A stretch of DNA of 16,446 bases, taken from assembly GCA_002352445.1 (NCBI GenBank), contig DEIL01000203.1, positions 1-16,446 on the forward strand. Reading direction: 5' to 3'. The notes under the pieces were generated by a model, which did not search any database, had not been told where the DNA came from, and worked only from the letters and a program-made list of their open reading frames with translations. Every line of letters starts with the position of its first letter. The stretch's first letter is position 1. Positions 1 to 7,548 of the stretch are shown one piece after another. The DNA comes from Desulfobulbaceae bacterium UBA2775. GTDB taxonomy: Bacteria > Desulfobacterota > Desulfobulbia > Desulfobulbales > Desulfocapsaceae. A program made the position numbers and the translations under genes.

Positions 1-41
1 CCAAGTCCACAGATCAGCCAGAGTGGTTGAGCAAAATTCAT
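1..41 (-). CDS. Start of a membrane protein gene, probably a second VWA (BatB-like) protein; partial
   Basis: Only the first 13 codons lie in the window; the gene continues off the left edge on the minus strand. The ATG is the complement of 39-41 and is preceded by a good Shine-Dalgarno sequence (AAAGAGGT, complement of 51-58) with 9 nt spacing. The visible peptide, MNFAQPLWLICGL, has the style typical of Bat/VWA proteins: a short polar start, then an aromatic-rich hydrophobic segment. The BatA-like gene upstream begins MRFLHPELLWLL in the same way. In MoxR/Bat operons a second VWA protein, often with TPR repeats, usually follows BatA, so this assignment rests on context plus the N-terminus. 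The VWA domain itself is not in the window. Confidence 0.6.
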   Translation of the reverse strand, partial: MNFAQPLWLICGL

Positions 42-165
42 CGGTTATCGACCTCTTTAGAACCTTACTACTGAAACTTTATCATTAAAAACAATAAGCC
101 AAAAAACTTCTTTTAAAATTAGAAACATAACAACATCTCCAAGGTACCTATCCCGCTCACCGGTG

Positions 166-1152
166 CTACGGAAGCTTTCTCCGGGACATGACGATTTCAA
201 CAGAGAGCAGCAGCAGTCCGGCCAGGATAAAAAAGGGAAAGAGCTCGCGGTAATGCTCAAATTTTTTAATTGTTCTGATTGTTGTCTCCATGGTGTTAAT
301 CTCTTCATATATTTTTCCAAGGGAAGCGGTGTCGGTGGCACGAAAATAGCGTGCCCCTGTCAGCTCGGCAACTTTCCCCAGGGTCTCTTCATCAATGTCT
401 ACCTTGACGCGGACAAGCTGTCGCTGGCCAAAGGCATTGGTCACCGGCATGGGTGCTTCACCCCGACTGCCCGCACCAATCGTATAGACCTTTATATCGA
501 GGGTTTCGGCAGCTTCTGCGGCAATAAGAGGAGGGATACGGCCACTGTTATTCATGCCGTCGGTGAGCAGGATCAGGATCCGTGATTTTGATTTTTTATC
601 CCGCAGTCTGTTCGTACCGCTGCCAATTGCAGAGCCGATTGCCGTGCCATCTTCAACCATGCCAATCTGCAGGGATTCAAGCCTTTTCTTTAACCAGTCG
701 TGATCCAGGGTTAAAGGGGAAACCAGGTAGGGACGACCGCCGAAGGCAAGGAGACCGATACGGTCATTGGGCCGCTGCTCAATAAATTCTTCCACAACTT
801 TTTTAACTACTTCCAGCCGGTTGGTCGGCTTTCCCCCCAAGGTAAAATCCATGGCTTCCATGGAACCTGAAACATCTACTGCAAGGAGGATGTCGATGCC
901 GCTGGCCTCGATTTCTGTGGTACTGCTCCCCTGCTGCGGTCTGGCAAGTGCGAGGATAAAAAGAGAAAACACGACCAGGCGCAGAAGGAGGAGAAGAGTT
1001 CCCGGTCGGGCTTTTCTGGCGGTTGCCAGAGACGCAGCAAGGGAAGTTGAGGAAAATGTGAGAGCGGGGGCAGCGCCCCTTTTACCGTAAAGTAAAGCTA
1101 AGAGCGGCAAAAGGGTGAGGAGCCAGAGAAGCTCGGGATGAAGAAATCTCAT
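166..1152 (-). CDS. BatA-like VWA-domain membrane protein
   Basis: This 328-residue protein has the BatA layout: two N-terminal membrane segments (about residues 7-22 and 52-70), a von Willebrand factor A domain, and a C-terminal membrane segment (about 305-322). The metal-binding MIDAS motif is intact: DVSGSM at 93-98, a later EDGTAIG threonine, and a TDGMNN loop. VWA proteins of this class sit in the inner membrane and work with MoxR AAA+ ATPases; Bat proteins were first linked to aerotolerance and stress, but their molecular role is not settled. The start overlaps the stop of the upstream small membrane protein gene (ATGA, complement of 1149-1152), which suggests translational coupling. 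It is the fourth gene of the moxR operon. A gap of 124 bp separates it from the next gene, longer than elsewhere in the cluster. Confidence 0.88.
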   Translation of the reverse strand: MRFLHPELLWLLTLLPLLALLYGKRGAAPALTFSSTSLAASLATARKARPGTLLLLLRLVVFSLFILALARPQQGSSTTEIEASGIDILLAVDVSGSMEAMDFTLGGKPTNRLEVVKKVVEEFIEQRPNDRIGLLAFGGRPYLVSPLTLDHDWLKKRLESLQIGMVEDGTAIGSAIGSGTNRLRDKKSKSRILILLTDGMNNSGRIPPLIAAEAAETLDIKVYTIGAGSRGEAPMPVTNAFGQRQLVRVKVDIDEETLGKVAELTGARYFRATDTASLGKIYEEINTMETTIRTIKKFEHYRELFPFFILAGLLLLSVEIVMSRRKLP

Positions 1153-1787
1153 GGCCTGGTCTTCTCCACAAAACCAATAATTGCACCTTCCATTATTTCC
1201 ATGTTCTGCTGCAGAGGGATCTGGTGGGCAAATTTGGCCATATCACACTGCTCAAGGCAGGTTTGCAGCTCAGTTCTGCAGTTGCGAATAGATGGGTCGG
1301 CGGAGGATCTGCCCAAAGTAGAGAGAAACTCCCTGGTGGTTTGCCGGGTCGACTTGATGCCAAAACGTGACTCCACATAGTTTCGGAGTATCAGGGAGAC
1401 TCGGTCCATATAGAGCAGGGCCCGGTCGGGAGTGAGCAGCTTTCTGGCTTCGGAAATCTCGGAGAGTGCCTTTTCCCAGGGTGGGGTCAGTGGAGTGGTT
1501 GGCTGTTTTCTTCTCTTCAGCAGTAGAAAGACGACAAGAGCGAGGAGAAGTAATAGAGCGATAATTCCACCATAGAGCAGCATCCCGGTCTGTTCCTTCA
1601 GCTCCAGGGGACCATATATATCCCGTATCTCCCGGGCTTGCCCGGCGGACTGTTGTTGCTGCAGCGAAGTTGTATTTTGAGGCGGTTTATTAAGCAGCGT
1701 CAATGGTGTATCTGTCGCTTCCCCTGCAGATGCGGACGGAGGAAGGAGAAAGATGAGCAGACAAAACAGGGGAAACAGGTATCTCAT
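1149..1787 (-). CDS. Small membrane protein of the MoxR/Bat operon (DUF4381-like)
   Basis: The protein has 212 residues. It begins with a clear signal peptide (about 1-21, ending in SASA), then a Gln/Thr-rich periplasmic stretch, one strong membrane segment at about 68-90, a basic KRRK stop-transfer, and a cytoplasmic helical tail of about 115 residues. The layout and its position between the DUF58 gene and the BatA gene match the DUF4381-type proteins of MoxR/VWA operons; the family name is inferred from context and topology, not from a diagnostic motif. A good Shine-Dalgarno sequence (GGGAGG) lies 9 nt before the ATG, inside the end of the DUF58 gene, which stops directly next to this start. 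The role is unknown. It is probably an accessory subunit that anchors or couples the MoxR ATPase to the VWA proteins. Confidence 0.7.
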   Translation of the reverse strand: MRYLFPLFCLLIFLLPPSASAGEATDTPLTLLNKPPQNTTSLQQQQSAGQAREIRDIYGPLELKEQTGMLLYGGIIALLLLLALVVFLLLKRRKQPTTPLTPPWEKALSEISEARKLLTPDRALLYMDRVSLILRNYVESRFGIKSTRQTTREFLSTLGRSSADPSIRNCRTELQTCLEQCDMAKFAHQIPLQQNMEIMEGAIIGFVEKTRP

Positions 1788-2699
1788 TTATGCATTCCTC
1801 CCTTTTCGAGCGCCAAAGAAATTGAGCAGAGGGGGGAGGTAGGGCGCATCAGTGGACAGATCGAGAATATCTATTCCCGCTGATCGGATAGTTTTCTGCA
1901 GTGATTTATGCCTGACTCCCGCCAGTTGACTATACTGCTCTCTGATAGACGGATCGGAGGTATTGAGTTCAACCTGCTCAGCAGTCTCGGCGTCCTCAAG
2001 GGTTAACCATCCCACATCCGGGAGATCAAACTCCCTGGGATCGGAGACAACTACCGCGATAAGGTCATGCCTCTTATTAGAAATCTGCAGCTTTGGCTGC
2101 AGATCCTTGAGACTCTCCTGAAAGTCGCCCGGCAGACAGAAATCGGAAATAAGAAAGGTGACACATTTTCGTTTTATCACCCGGTTGACAAAATCAAGGG
2201 GAAGTTTGAGGTTGGTATCTTTCCCCTGGGGCTGAAAGAAGAGAATTTCTCTTATGATCCTGAGTATATGTGTCTTACCCTTTTGGGGAGGAATATAGAG
2301 TTCGACAAAATCGGTAAAAAGAACAAGACCGACCTTATCGTTATTTTTTACCGCTGAAAAAGCAAGAACCGAACCCAGTTCAGCCATCATTTCCCGCTTG
2401 GAAGAGTCTGTTGAACCAAAATCTCCTGAACCACTGATATCGATCATCAGCATGATTGTCAGTTCCCGCTCTTCGGTAAATTTCTTGATATGCGGAACAC
2501 CTGTTCTGGCGGTGACATTCCAGTCGATTGATCGGATGTCATCCCCCGGGACATATTCACGCACCTCATCAAAGTTCATTCCGCTTCCCTTAAAGACGGA
2601 CTGGTAGTTGCCGGCGAGACTGTCATTAACCAGTCTGCTGGTGCGAACTTCCACCTGGCGCACTTTTTTAAGGATTTCTTTGGTTAGTTGGGTATTCAT
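1788..2699 (-). CDS. DUF58 / VWA-like protein of the MoxR operon
   Basis: This 303-residue soluble protein carries the DUF58 signature at about 50-64 (PGDDIRSIDWNVTAR), followed by a VWA-like fold with a MIDAS motif, DISGSG, at 87-92. Members are nearly always encoded next to moxR and are thought to be partners or clients of the MoxR ATPase. The gene starts 17 bp after the moxR stop. I see no strong Shine-Dalgarno sequence in front of its ATG, so its translation may depend on coupling to moxR. The length is normal for the short cytoplasmic DUF58 class, which lacks N-terminal membrane segments. The family assignment is firm; the biochemical role in this organism is not known. Confidence 0.88.
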   Translation of the reverse strand: MNTQLTKEILKKVRQVEVRTSRLVNDSLAGNYQSVFKGSGMNFDEVREYVPGDDIRSIDWNVTARTGVPHIKKFTEERELTIMLMIDISGSGDFGSTDSSKREMMAELGSVLAFSAVKNNDKVGLVLFTDFVELYIPPQKGKTHILRIIREILFFQPQGKDTNLKLPLDFVNRVIKRKCVTFLISDFCLPGDFQESLKDLQPKLQISNKRHDLIAVVVSDPREFDLPDVGWLTLEDAETAEQVELNTSDPSIREQYSQLAGVRHKSLQKTIRSAGIDILDLSTDAPYLPPLLNFFGARKGRNA

Positions 2700-2716
2700 G
2701 GCAGGAAGCTGAATCC

Positions 2717-3781
2717 TTAAGGGACCGGCACTGTATCGAGGATTTTTCTGATTATATCTTCACTGCTGATTCCTTCCGCTTCAGCCTCATAACTTATCCG
2801 CAACCGGTGGCGCATAACGTCCAGGGCTGCACTTTTTACATCGTCCGGGGTTACATATCCTCTTCCTGCTAGAAAGGCAAGACTGCGGGCAACCGCCTTC
2901 AAGTTGATTGTTGCCCGGGGTGAAGCTCCGGTCTCAATGTAATCCTGCAGGTCGAGTTGAAAACTCTGGGGGTCACGGGTGGCATAAACAAGGGAGACGA
3001 TATAATCTTTTATCTTATCGTCCATATAAATACTGTTAACTACTTTTCTTGCAGACAGAATATCTTCCGGGCTGGCAACCGGCATGACACTTACTTCGGA
3101 GTCGGTCAGATCGAAGGCATCAAGAATGCGCCGTTCATCCGCCAGACTCGGATATCCGACAATCACCTTGAGCATGAAGCGATCTACCTGGGCCTCCGGC
3201 AGGGGGTAAGTACCCTCCTGTTCGATGGGATTCTGGGTGGCCAGCACCAGGAAGAGTTCAGGGAGCTGGAAGCTCTGCTCGCCAATGGTCACCTGTTTTT
3301 CCTGCATAGCCTCGAGGAGTGCGGATTGTACCTTTGCAGGAGCACGGTTTATCTCGTCTGCCAGAATAAGTGAGGCAAAAATCGGTCCCTGTTTCACCTC
3401 AAAGTTGGTCTCCCGGGGATTATAAATTTCTGTTCCCACAATATCTGCAGGAAGCATATCCGGGGTAAACTGCAGACGTCTGAAATCAGTCTGCACAGCC
3501 CTGGCAAGGGTTTTGACTGCCAGGGTTTTTGCCAGCCCCGGCAGGCCTTCAATGAGGATATGGCCTCCGGTGAGCAAGCCGACCAGAAGTCGTTCGACCA
3601 ACTGTTCCTGGCCGATAATAGCCTTTGTCATCTCATTTCTTAAGGGTGACAACCAGCCGGAGCTGGATTTGACCGCCTCGTTAATTGCCTGGATCGAATT
3701 ATAGACATCATCCTGTGGGGTTGCTGGTACCGCCAGGGGACTACTCAGTTGAGTCGGTGATTGAGATGATTTATCAAACAT
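2717..3781 (-). CDS. MoxR-family AAA+ ATPase
   Basis: This 354-residue AAA+ ATPase has Walker A GLPGLAKT at 79-86, Walker B LILADE ending at D142/E143, and sensor 1 in ATQNP with N184, all intact. The EGTYPLPEAQVDRF block at about 189-202 is a hallmark of the MoxR family. MoxR ATPases act as chaperones that remodel or metallate partner proteins, often together with VWA-domain proteins such as those encoded downstream. An extra N-terminal stretch of about 40 residues, rich in Ser, Pro and Gln, precedes the conserved domain and is probably disordered. The ATG has a Shine-Dalgarno AGGAG 5 nt upstream. This is the first gene of the minus-strand operon, and its regulatory region contains the palindrome at 3890-3911. 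Confidence 0.95.
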   Translation of the reverse strand: MFDKSSQSPTQLSSPLAVPATPQDDVYNSIQAINEAVKSSSGWLSPLRNEMTKAIIGQEQLVERLLVGLLTGGHILIEGLPGLAKTLAVKTLARAVQTDFRRLQFTPDMLPADIVGTEIYNPRETNFEVKQGPIFASLILADEINRAPAKVQSALLEAMQEKQVTIGEQSFQLPELFLVLATQNPIEQEGTYPLPEAQVDRFMLKVIVGYPSLADERRILDAFDLTDSEVSVMPVASPEDILSARKVVNSIYMDDKIKDYIVSLVYATRDPQSFQLDLQDYIETGASPRATINLKAVARSLAFLAGRGYVTPDDVKSAALDVMRHRLRISYEAEAEGISSEDIIRKILDTVPVP

Positions 3782-3889
3782 TGTGGCTCCTGAAATCCTA
3801 TTGAATTGCTTTATTTAAAAGGTTTATATTTGTCGAAGTAATTGCTTAGTCCGCAGTATAACCACTAATTATTACACAATCCTTTCATT

Positions 3890-3911
3890 AACATTACAAC
3901 ATTGTAATGTT
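3890..3911. promoter_or_regulatory. Perfect 22-bp palindrome upstream of moxR
   Basis: The arms AACATTACA (3890-3898) and TGTAATGTT (3903-3911) are perfect reverse complements around a 4-nt spacer, ACAT. The site lies about 110 bp upstream of the moxR start codon, and a minus-strand TATACT hexamer (complement of 3855-3860) lies between them. The AT-rich, uninterrupted dyad looks more like a dimeric regulator's operator than a terminator, because neither side has a run of T. No regulator is identified. Confidence 0.4.
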
Positions 3912-3930
3912 TGCCTGGGAGAACAAGCCA

Positions 3931-3960
3931 CCGTCATTCCCGCGCAGGCGGAAATGACGG
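3931..3960. repeat. REP-like palindromic repeat, copy 1
   Basis: This is an imperfect inverted repeat with 13-bp arms (3931-3943 and 3948-3960), one mismatch and a GCAG loop. The arm core GTCATTCCCG is the widespread intergenic REP-like palindrome of many proteobacteria. A second copy with the same core lies at 10208-10239. It sits between the Bax-inhibitor terminator and the moxR upstream region. Confidence 0.7.
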
Positions 3961-3993
3961 ATCATGAGACTTATTATGAGTTCATTAATATTG

Positions 3994-4037
3994 GAAAAAA
4001 GAAGGCCATAGCAGGGAGAATATTCCCACTATGGCCT
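3994..4037 (-). terminator. Intrinsic terminator of the Bax-inhibitor family gene
   Basis: Read on the minus strand, a 9-bp perfect stem (4029-4037 with 4003-4011) is extended by an inner 4-bp GGGA/TCCC helix (4014-4017 with 4024-4027). It is followed immediately by TTCTTTTTTCC (complement of 3992-4002). Stem plus T-run is the classic Rho-independent form. It begins about 28 bp after the stop codon of the gene at 4066-4773. Confidence 0.85.
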
Positions 4038-4065
4038 GCAATTGGAGTTTTCGAAGTCTACGCCA

Positions 4066-4773
4066 TCAATTTCTGCTACCGCCGAAGAACCTTAGCAGCA
4101 TCAGAAACAGGTTGATAAAATCAAGATACAGGGCAAGAGCACCCATGATCGAGCCCTTGGTGATTGCCTCCTGGCCCTGGGACATGATCCCTTCTTCCCC
4201 CATTCGCTTTATCTTCTGGACATCGTAGGCAGTCAGCCCGGTAAAGACAACAACACCGATCATAGAAATCATCCAGGACATACTGGAACTGTGCAGAAAG
4301 ATATTTACAATTGAGGCTATGATGATACCAATGAGCCCCATAAAGAGAAATGAACCCCAGCCGGAAAGATCACGTTTTGTGATGAGTCCATAGATGGCCA
4401 TTCCTCCAAACATGCCGGCTGTGATAAAAAATGTTCCGGCAATGGAAGAACCGGTATATCTGAGGAAAATTGTAGAGAAAAACAGTCCGTTTAGAAGTGA
4501 ATAAACAATAAAGAGAGCCGATGCTGTTGATGCCTGGATCTTATCAATCCGGGCCGAGAGAAAAAATACCAGTCCTAATGTTCCAAGAGCGATAATCAGG
4601 AACAGAGGCGAGCCGACAATGACCTGGGCCAGGCCGGATGCTGCAGTTAAATAGGCGACAAGACCGGTTATGCCAAGGCCGACAGCCATCCAGTTGAACA
4701 CCTTTGCCAGAAAAATGGAAGCGGCATCCTGCCGGGCCTGAGTTATGGTTGCAGGTTGTGTAGTTGTTTGCAT
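4066..4773 (-). CDS. Bax inhibitor-1 / YccA-family membrane protein
   Basis: This 235-residue, very hydrophobic protein has about seven membrane segments after a short Thr/Gln-rich cytoplasmic N-terminus. The family features are clear: an early FNWMAVGLGITG helix, the YDVQKIKRM block, and a C-terminus ending ALYLDFINLFLMLLRFFG, typical of bacterial BI-1/YccA/YbhL proteins. Homologues act as calcium-leak or pH-sensitive channels or bind the FtsH protease; which role applies here cannot be told from sequence. The length is normal for the family. The ATG has a GGAG Shine-Dalgarno upstream. The gene is monocistronic, with its own terminator at 3994-4037, and is divergent from the crotonase gene. 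Confidence 0.92.
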   Translation of the reverse strand: MQTTTQPATITQARQDAASIFLAKVFNWMAVGLGITGLVAYLTAASGLAQVIVGSPLFLIIALGTLGLVFFLSARIDKIQASTASALFIVYSLLNGLFFSTIFLRYTGSSIAGTFFITAGMFGGMAIYGLITKRDLSGWGSFLFMGLIGIIIASIVNIFLHSSSMSWMISMIGVVVFTGLTAYDVQKIKRMGEEGIMSQGQEAITKGSIMGALALYLDFINLFLMLLRFFGGSRN

Positions 4774-5002
4774 AGTTGCTCCTTTCTTGTCTGCATAAAC
4801 ATAGCTGGTTGAGATCCCTGTTCTGAATTACATTCTGTTCAGAGACACTGAGTTTTTTATTCAGTGGGCTAATATAAGTATTTAATATGGGATTTCAATG
4901 GCCATCCTATTTATAAGGCGTGAAGGATATAGATTGAAGGAATAGTAAAAAAGACATAAAAAGAAGAGAGTAATCAAATTGAAAATAAAAAAGGAGCAGC
5001 TT
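4774..5002. promoter_or_regulatory. Divergent intergenic region
   Basis: About 230 bp separate the Bax-inhibitor start (minus) from the crotonase start (plus), so both promoters should lie here. I cannot name convincing -35/-10 pairs. Two small dyads are visible: TCTGAA/TTCAGA (4822-4827 with 4838-4843) and CACTGA/TCAGTG (4846-4851 with 4861-4866), which surrounds a T-run. Neither is strong enough to call an operator or terminator. Confidence 0.35.
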
Positions 5003-5782
5003 ATGGCGTTTGAAACAGTTCTTGTTGAAACAAACGAAAAATTTGTCGGGATAATAACCCTGAATCGTCCGGATCAGTTGAACACCTTCACCAGTCAAAT
5101 GGCCGGTGAACTTCATAGTGCACTCCTGGCCATGGAGGCAGACTCCAATGTCCGGGTTATCCTGCTTAAAAGTACAGGAAGAGCATTTTGTGCCGGGATT
5201 GATGTCAACGAGCTTGCCGGTAAATCGGCGACACAGTATCGGGAATGGATAGAGTGGATGGAGCAGCCTCTGGTAGCTATTTCGGCGATGAAAAAGCCGG
5301 TTATTGCGCAACTGCAGGGTGTTGCCACGGCTAATGGTATGGGGCTTGCGGCAGCAGCGGATTTGGTTATTGCCTCCGAACGGGTCAAAATGGGTCTTAC
5401 TGCTATTAACGTGGGACTCAACTGCGTTGGTCCGATTCTGCCTGTTTCACGTTGTGTGGGGAGGAAAAAAGCATTAGAATTACTCCTGTATGGAACCCTG
5501 CTGAAAGCACAGGAAGCCCTCGATCTGGGACTGATAAACAAAGTCGTCACCCATGATGAATTAGACGCGGAAGCCCTGAGCTGGGCGGAAGATCTGGCAA
5601 CGAGAAGTCCTCTTGCCGTGCAGAATGCAAAAAGTGCCTTTTATCAGTCAGAGGATATGGATTATCAGAAACAGTTCCAATTCATGAATGAAGCTTTTGC
5701 CCGGCTATGTACTACCGATGATGCGAAGGAGGGAGTCGCGGCATTTTTTGGAAAAAGGAACCCTGAATGGAAGCTGCAGTGA
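5003..5782 (+). CDS. ECHDC3-like enoyl-CoA hydratase/isomerase family protein
   Basis: This 259-residue crotonase-fold protein binds acyl-CoA through the oxyanion-hole segments AFCAGID (61-67) and ANGMG (110-114). The two glutamates that add water in true enoyl-CoA hydratases are absent: by alignment with the rat enzyme they correspond to G114 and A134. The C-terminal half, with NVGLNC, a KALE...G block, KSAFY and EGVAAFFGKRNPEW, resembles the ECHDC3 branch, whose reaction is unclear. The ATG at 5003 is preferred over the upstream in-frame TTG at 4979, because AAGGAG (4990-4995) sits correctly before the ATG and would otherwise be inside the gene. It is the first gene of a plus-strand cluster; the thioredoxin gene follows after 18 bp. 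Confidence 0.85.
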   Translation: MAFETVLVETNEKFVGIITLNRPDQLNTFTSQMAGELHSALLAMEADSNVRVILLKSTGRAFCAGIDVNELAGKSATQYREWIEWMEQPLVAISAMKKPVIAQLQGVATANGMGLAAAADLVIASERVKMGLTAINVGLNCVGPILPVSRCVGRKKALELLLYGTLLKAQEALDLGLINKVVTHDELDAEALSWAEDLATRSPLAVQNAKSAFYQSEDMDYQKQFQFMNEAFARLCTTDDAKEGVAAFFGKRNPEWKLQ

Positions 5783-5800
5783 TTTTTGGAGAATGGTAAT

Positions 5801-6238
5801 ATGGATAATACAAAACATGTAGTTTGTCCTCACTGTACGGTTGTTAACCGTATTCCTGTCTCACGGCTTACTGAGAATCCGCAATGCGGAAAATGCGCTC
5901 AGTCCCTTTTTGCCGGGCAACCCATCGAATTGACCGAGAGCAATTTCCAAAAACATCTCAGCCGTAATGATATCCCTCTGCTTGTGGATTTCTGGGCACC
6001 CTGGTGTGGGCCGTGTAAAATGATGGCACCGGCCTTCGTCCAGGCTGCAGCGCAACTCGAACCCAATGTCAGGGTGGCTAAGGTAGATACTGAATCTCAG
6101 CAGAATCTTGGGGCTCGATTTAATATCCGTTCTATTCCGACCATGGTTCTTTTTGTGGGTGGCGTTGAGAAAGCCCGCCAGTCCGGAGCAATGGATAGTG
6201 ATGCGATCAGAAATTGGGTGCGCAGCCAGTTGGCATAA
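5801..6238 (+). CDS. trxC: Thioredoxin 2 (zinc-type, TrxC)
   Basis: This 145-residue protein has two parts: an N-terminal zinc finger with C9/C12 and C29/C32, then a thioredoxin fold with the active site WCGPC at 68-72 and the cis-proline in SIPTM. This is the arrangement of E. coli TrxC, a cytosolic disulfide reductase that responds to oxidative stress and holds zinc through its extra cysteines. The ATG at 5801 is chosen because GGAG (5788-5791) is 9 nt upstream; an in-frame TTG at 5786 would add five residues and overlap that site. It is encoded between a crotonase and the CbpA/CbpM co-chaperone pair, consistent with a protein-quality or stress cluster, but co-regulation is inferred only from spacing. 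Confidence 0.9.
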   Translation: MDNTKHVVCPHCTVVNRIPVSRLTENPQCGKCAQSLFAGQPIELTESNFQKHLSRNDIPLLVDFWAPWCGPCKMMAPAFVQAAAQLEPNVRVAKVDTESQQNLGARFNIRSIPTMVLFVGGVEKARQSGAMDSDAIRNWVRSQLA

Positions 6239-6259
6239 TTGTGAAAGGAGAACTGTTGT

Positions 6260-7201
6260 ATGGAATATAAGGATTATTACGAGGTTCTGGGCGTTGACAG
6301 AAAGGTCACCCAGGATGAGATAAAAAAGAGTTATCGGAAACTTGCTCGAAAATATCATCCTGATGTAAGTAAGGCTGCTGATGCTGAGAGTCGTTTTAAA
6401 GAGCTGGGAGAGGCCTACGAAGTCCTGAAAGACCCGGAAAAAAGGGCGGCTTATGATCAGCTGGGAGCTAATTGGCAGGGTGGCCAGGATTTCCGCCCGC
6501 CACCTGATTGGGACGGTGGCTTTGAGTACAGTGGCCGCGGATTTGGACAAAATCAAGAAACCGCTTTCAGTGATTTCTTTGAGTCACTTTTTGGTCAGAG
6601 AGGGGCCGCCGATTTTCGATCCTCGCCCTCTCGGGGTCAGGGTGAAGACCATCATGCCAGGGTTTTTATCGATCTGGAGGACGCCTATCAGGGTGCTGAG
6701 CGTACGCTGACACTCAGCGCTCCGGAACAGGACAGTGAAGGGCATGTCCGGATGAAGGAGAGGACGTTGAAGGTGCGAATCCCCAAAGGGGTTAAAAAAG
6801 GGCAGCATATCCGCCTGGCAGGGCAGGGCAATCCTGGTATGGGCGGTGGTCCTGCTGGAGACCTTTATCTGCAGATTGAATTTAACCCCCACTCTATTTA
6901 CCGGGTGGAAGAACGGGATGTTTATCTCGAATTGCCTGTAACTCCCTGGGAAGCTGCCTTGGGTGCTGCTGTCAAGGCACCAACACCCGAGGGTCCTGTG
7001 GATTTGAAAATTCCCGTTGACTCCTCCCAGGGTCGGAAACTTCGCCTGAAAGGAAAAGGAATACCGGGAAAGAAACCCGGCAATTTATACGTGGTGCTTC
7101 GGATTGAACTGCCGCCTGTTTCCAGTAAGCGGGATAAGGAGATCTATCAGAAAATGGCGAAGGAAATGGCATTTAATCCACGGATCAACCTGGGGGTGTG
7201 A
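6260..7201 (+). CDS. cbpA: CbpA-type DnaJ co-chaperone
   Basis: This 313-residue protein has an N-terminal J domain (about 1-70) with the essential HPD triad at 33-35, a Gly/Phe-rich linker, and two C-terminal beta-domains for client binding. It lacks the cysteine-rich zinc finger of DnaJ, which places it in the CbpA (class II) group; E. coli CbpA is about the same length. It stimulates DnaK ATPase and, in E. coli, also binds curved DNA. The gene directly after it encodes CbpM, its dedicated inhibitor, and the two reading frames overlap or abut at 7198-7204. A Shine-Dalgarno AAAGGAG lies just before the ATG. Confidence 0.93.
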   Translation: MEYKDYYEVLGVDRKVTQDEIKKSYRKLARKYHPDVSKAADAESRFKELGEAYEVLKDPEKRAAYDQLGANWQGGQDFRPPPDWDGGFEYSGRGFGQNQETAFSDFFESLFGQRGAADFRSSPSRGQGEDHHARVFIDLEDAYQGAERTLTLSAPEQDSEGHVRMKERTLKVRIPKGVKKGQHIRLAGQGNPGMGGGPAGDLYLQIEFNPHSIYRVEERDVYLELPVTPWEAALGAAVKAPTPEGPVDLKIPVDSSQGRKLRLKGKGIPGKKPGNLYVVLRIELPPVSSKRDKEIYQKMAKEMAFNPRINLGV

Positions 7202-7203
7202 TA

Positions 7204-7524
7204 ATGATAAGAAAGGAGCGTTTGCCTGTACTGGAAGGTCTTGTTCTTGAAGAGGATTACTCCTTGACACTGAACCAGATATGTCGAATCTGTACAGTGC
7301 ATACTGAACATGTTCTGGAGCTGGTGGAAGAAGGAATTCTCGAACCTACAGGTACAACAGTAGAGCATTATCGTTTTCGAGTCGATAGTTTACGACGGGT
7401 GCAGATCAGTTGCCGCCTGCAACACGATCTTGGTATCAACCTTGCTGGAGTGGCCCTGGCTTTTGATCTTCTTGAAGAGATTGAACAGTTGCGGAATAAA
7501 CTTGGGTTTGAAGAAGGCGACTGA
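7204..7524 (+). CDS. cbpM: CbpM-type chaperone modulator (MerR-like fold)
   Basis: This small protein of about 106 residues has a winged-helix, MerR-like N-terminus (LTLNQICRICTV...VLELVEEGILEP) and a helical C-terminus. That is the pattern of CbpM, which binds the J domain of CbpA and restrains it. It directly follows cbpA, as in enterobacteria. Two starts are possible: GTG at 7198, overlapping the cbpA stop as GTGA, or ATG at 7204; I give the ATG form, and the difference is two residues. The pair is probably translated in a coupled way. The LGINLAGVALAFDLLEEIEQL segment resembles the usual C-terminal helix of the family. Confidence 0.85.
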   Translation: MIRKERLPVLEGLVLEEDYSLTLNQICRICTVHTEHVLELVEEGILEPTGTTVEHYRFRVDSLRRVQISCRLQHDLGINLAGVALAFDLLEEIEQLRNKLGFEEGD

Positions 7525-7548
7525 TATACACAGAAAGAGGATATACGA

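Noticed and set aside
57..341. 94-codon minus-strand open frame
   Set aside because: It overlaps the 3' end of the BatA-like gene in another frame, has no ribosome-binding site, and its composition is unlike a protein family.
4979..5002. Upstream TTG start for the crotonase
   Set aside because: The AAGGAG Shine-Dalgarno would lie inside the gene; the ATG at 5003 fits the family's start.
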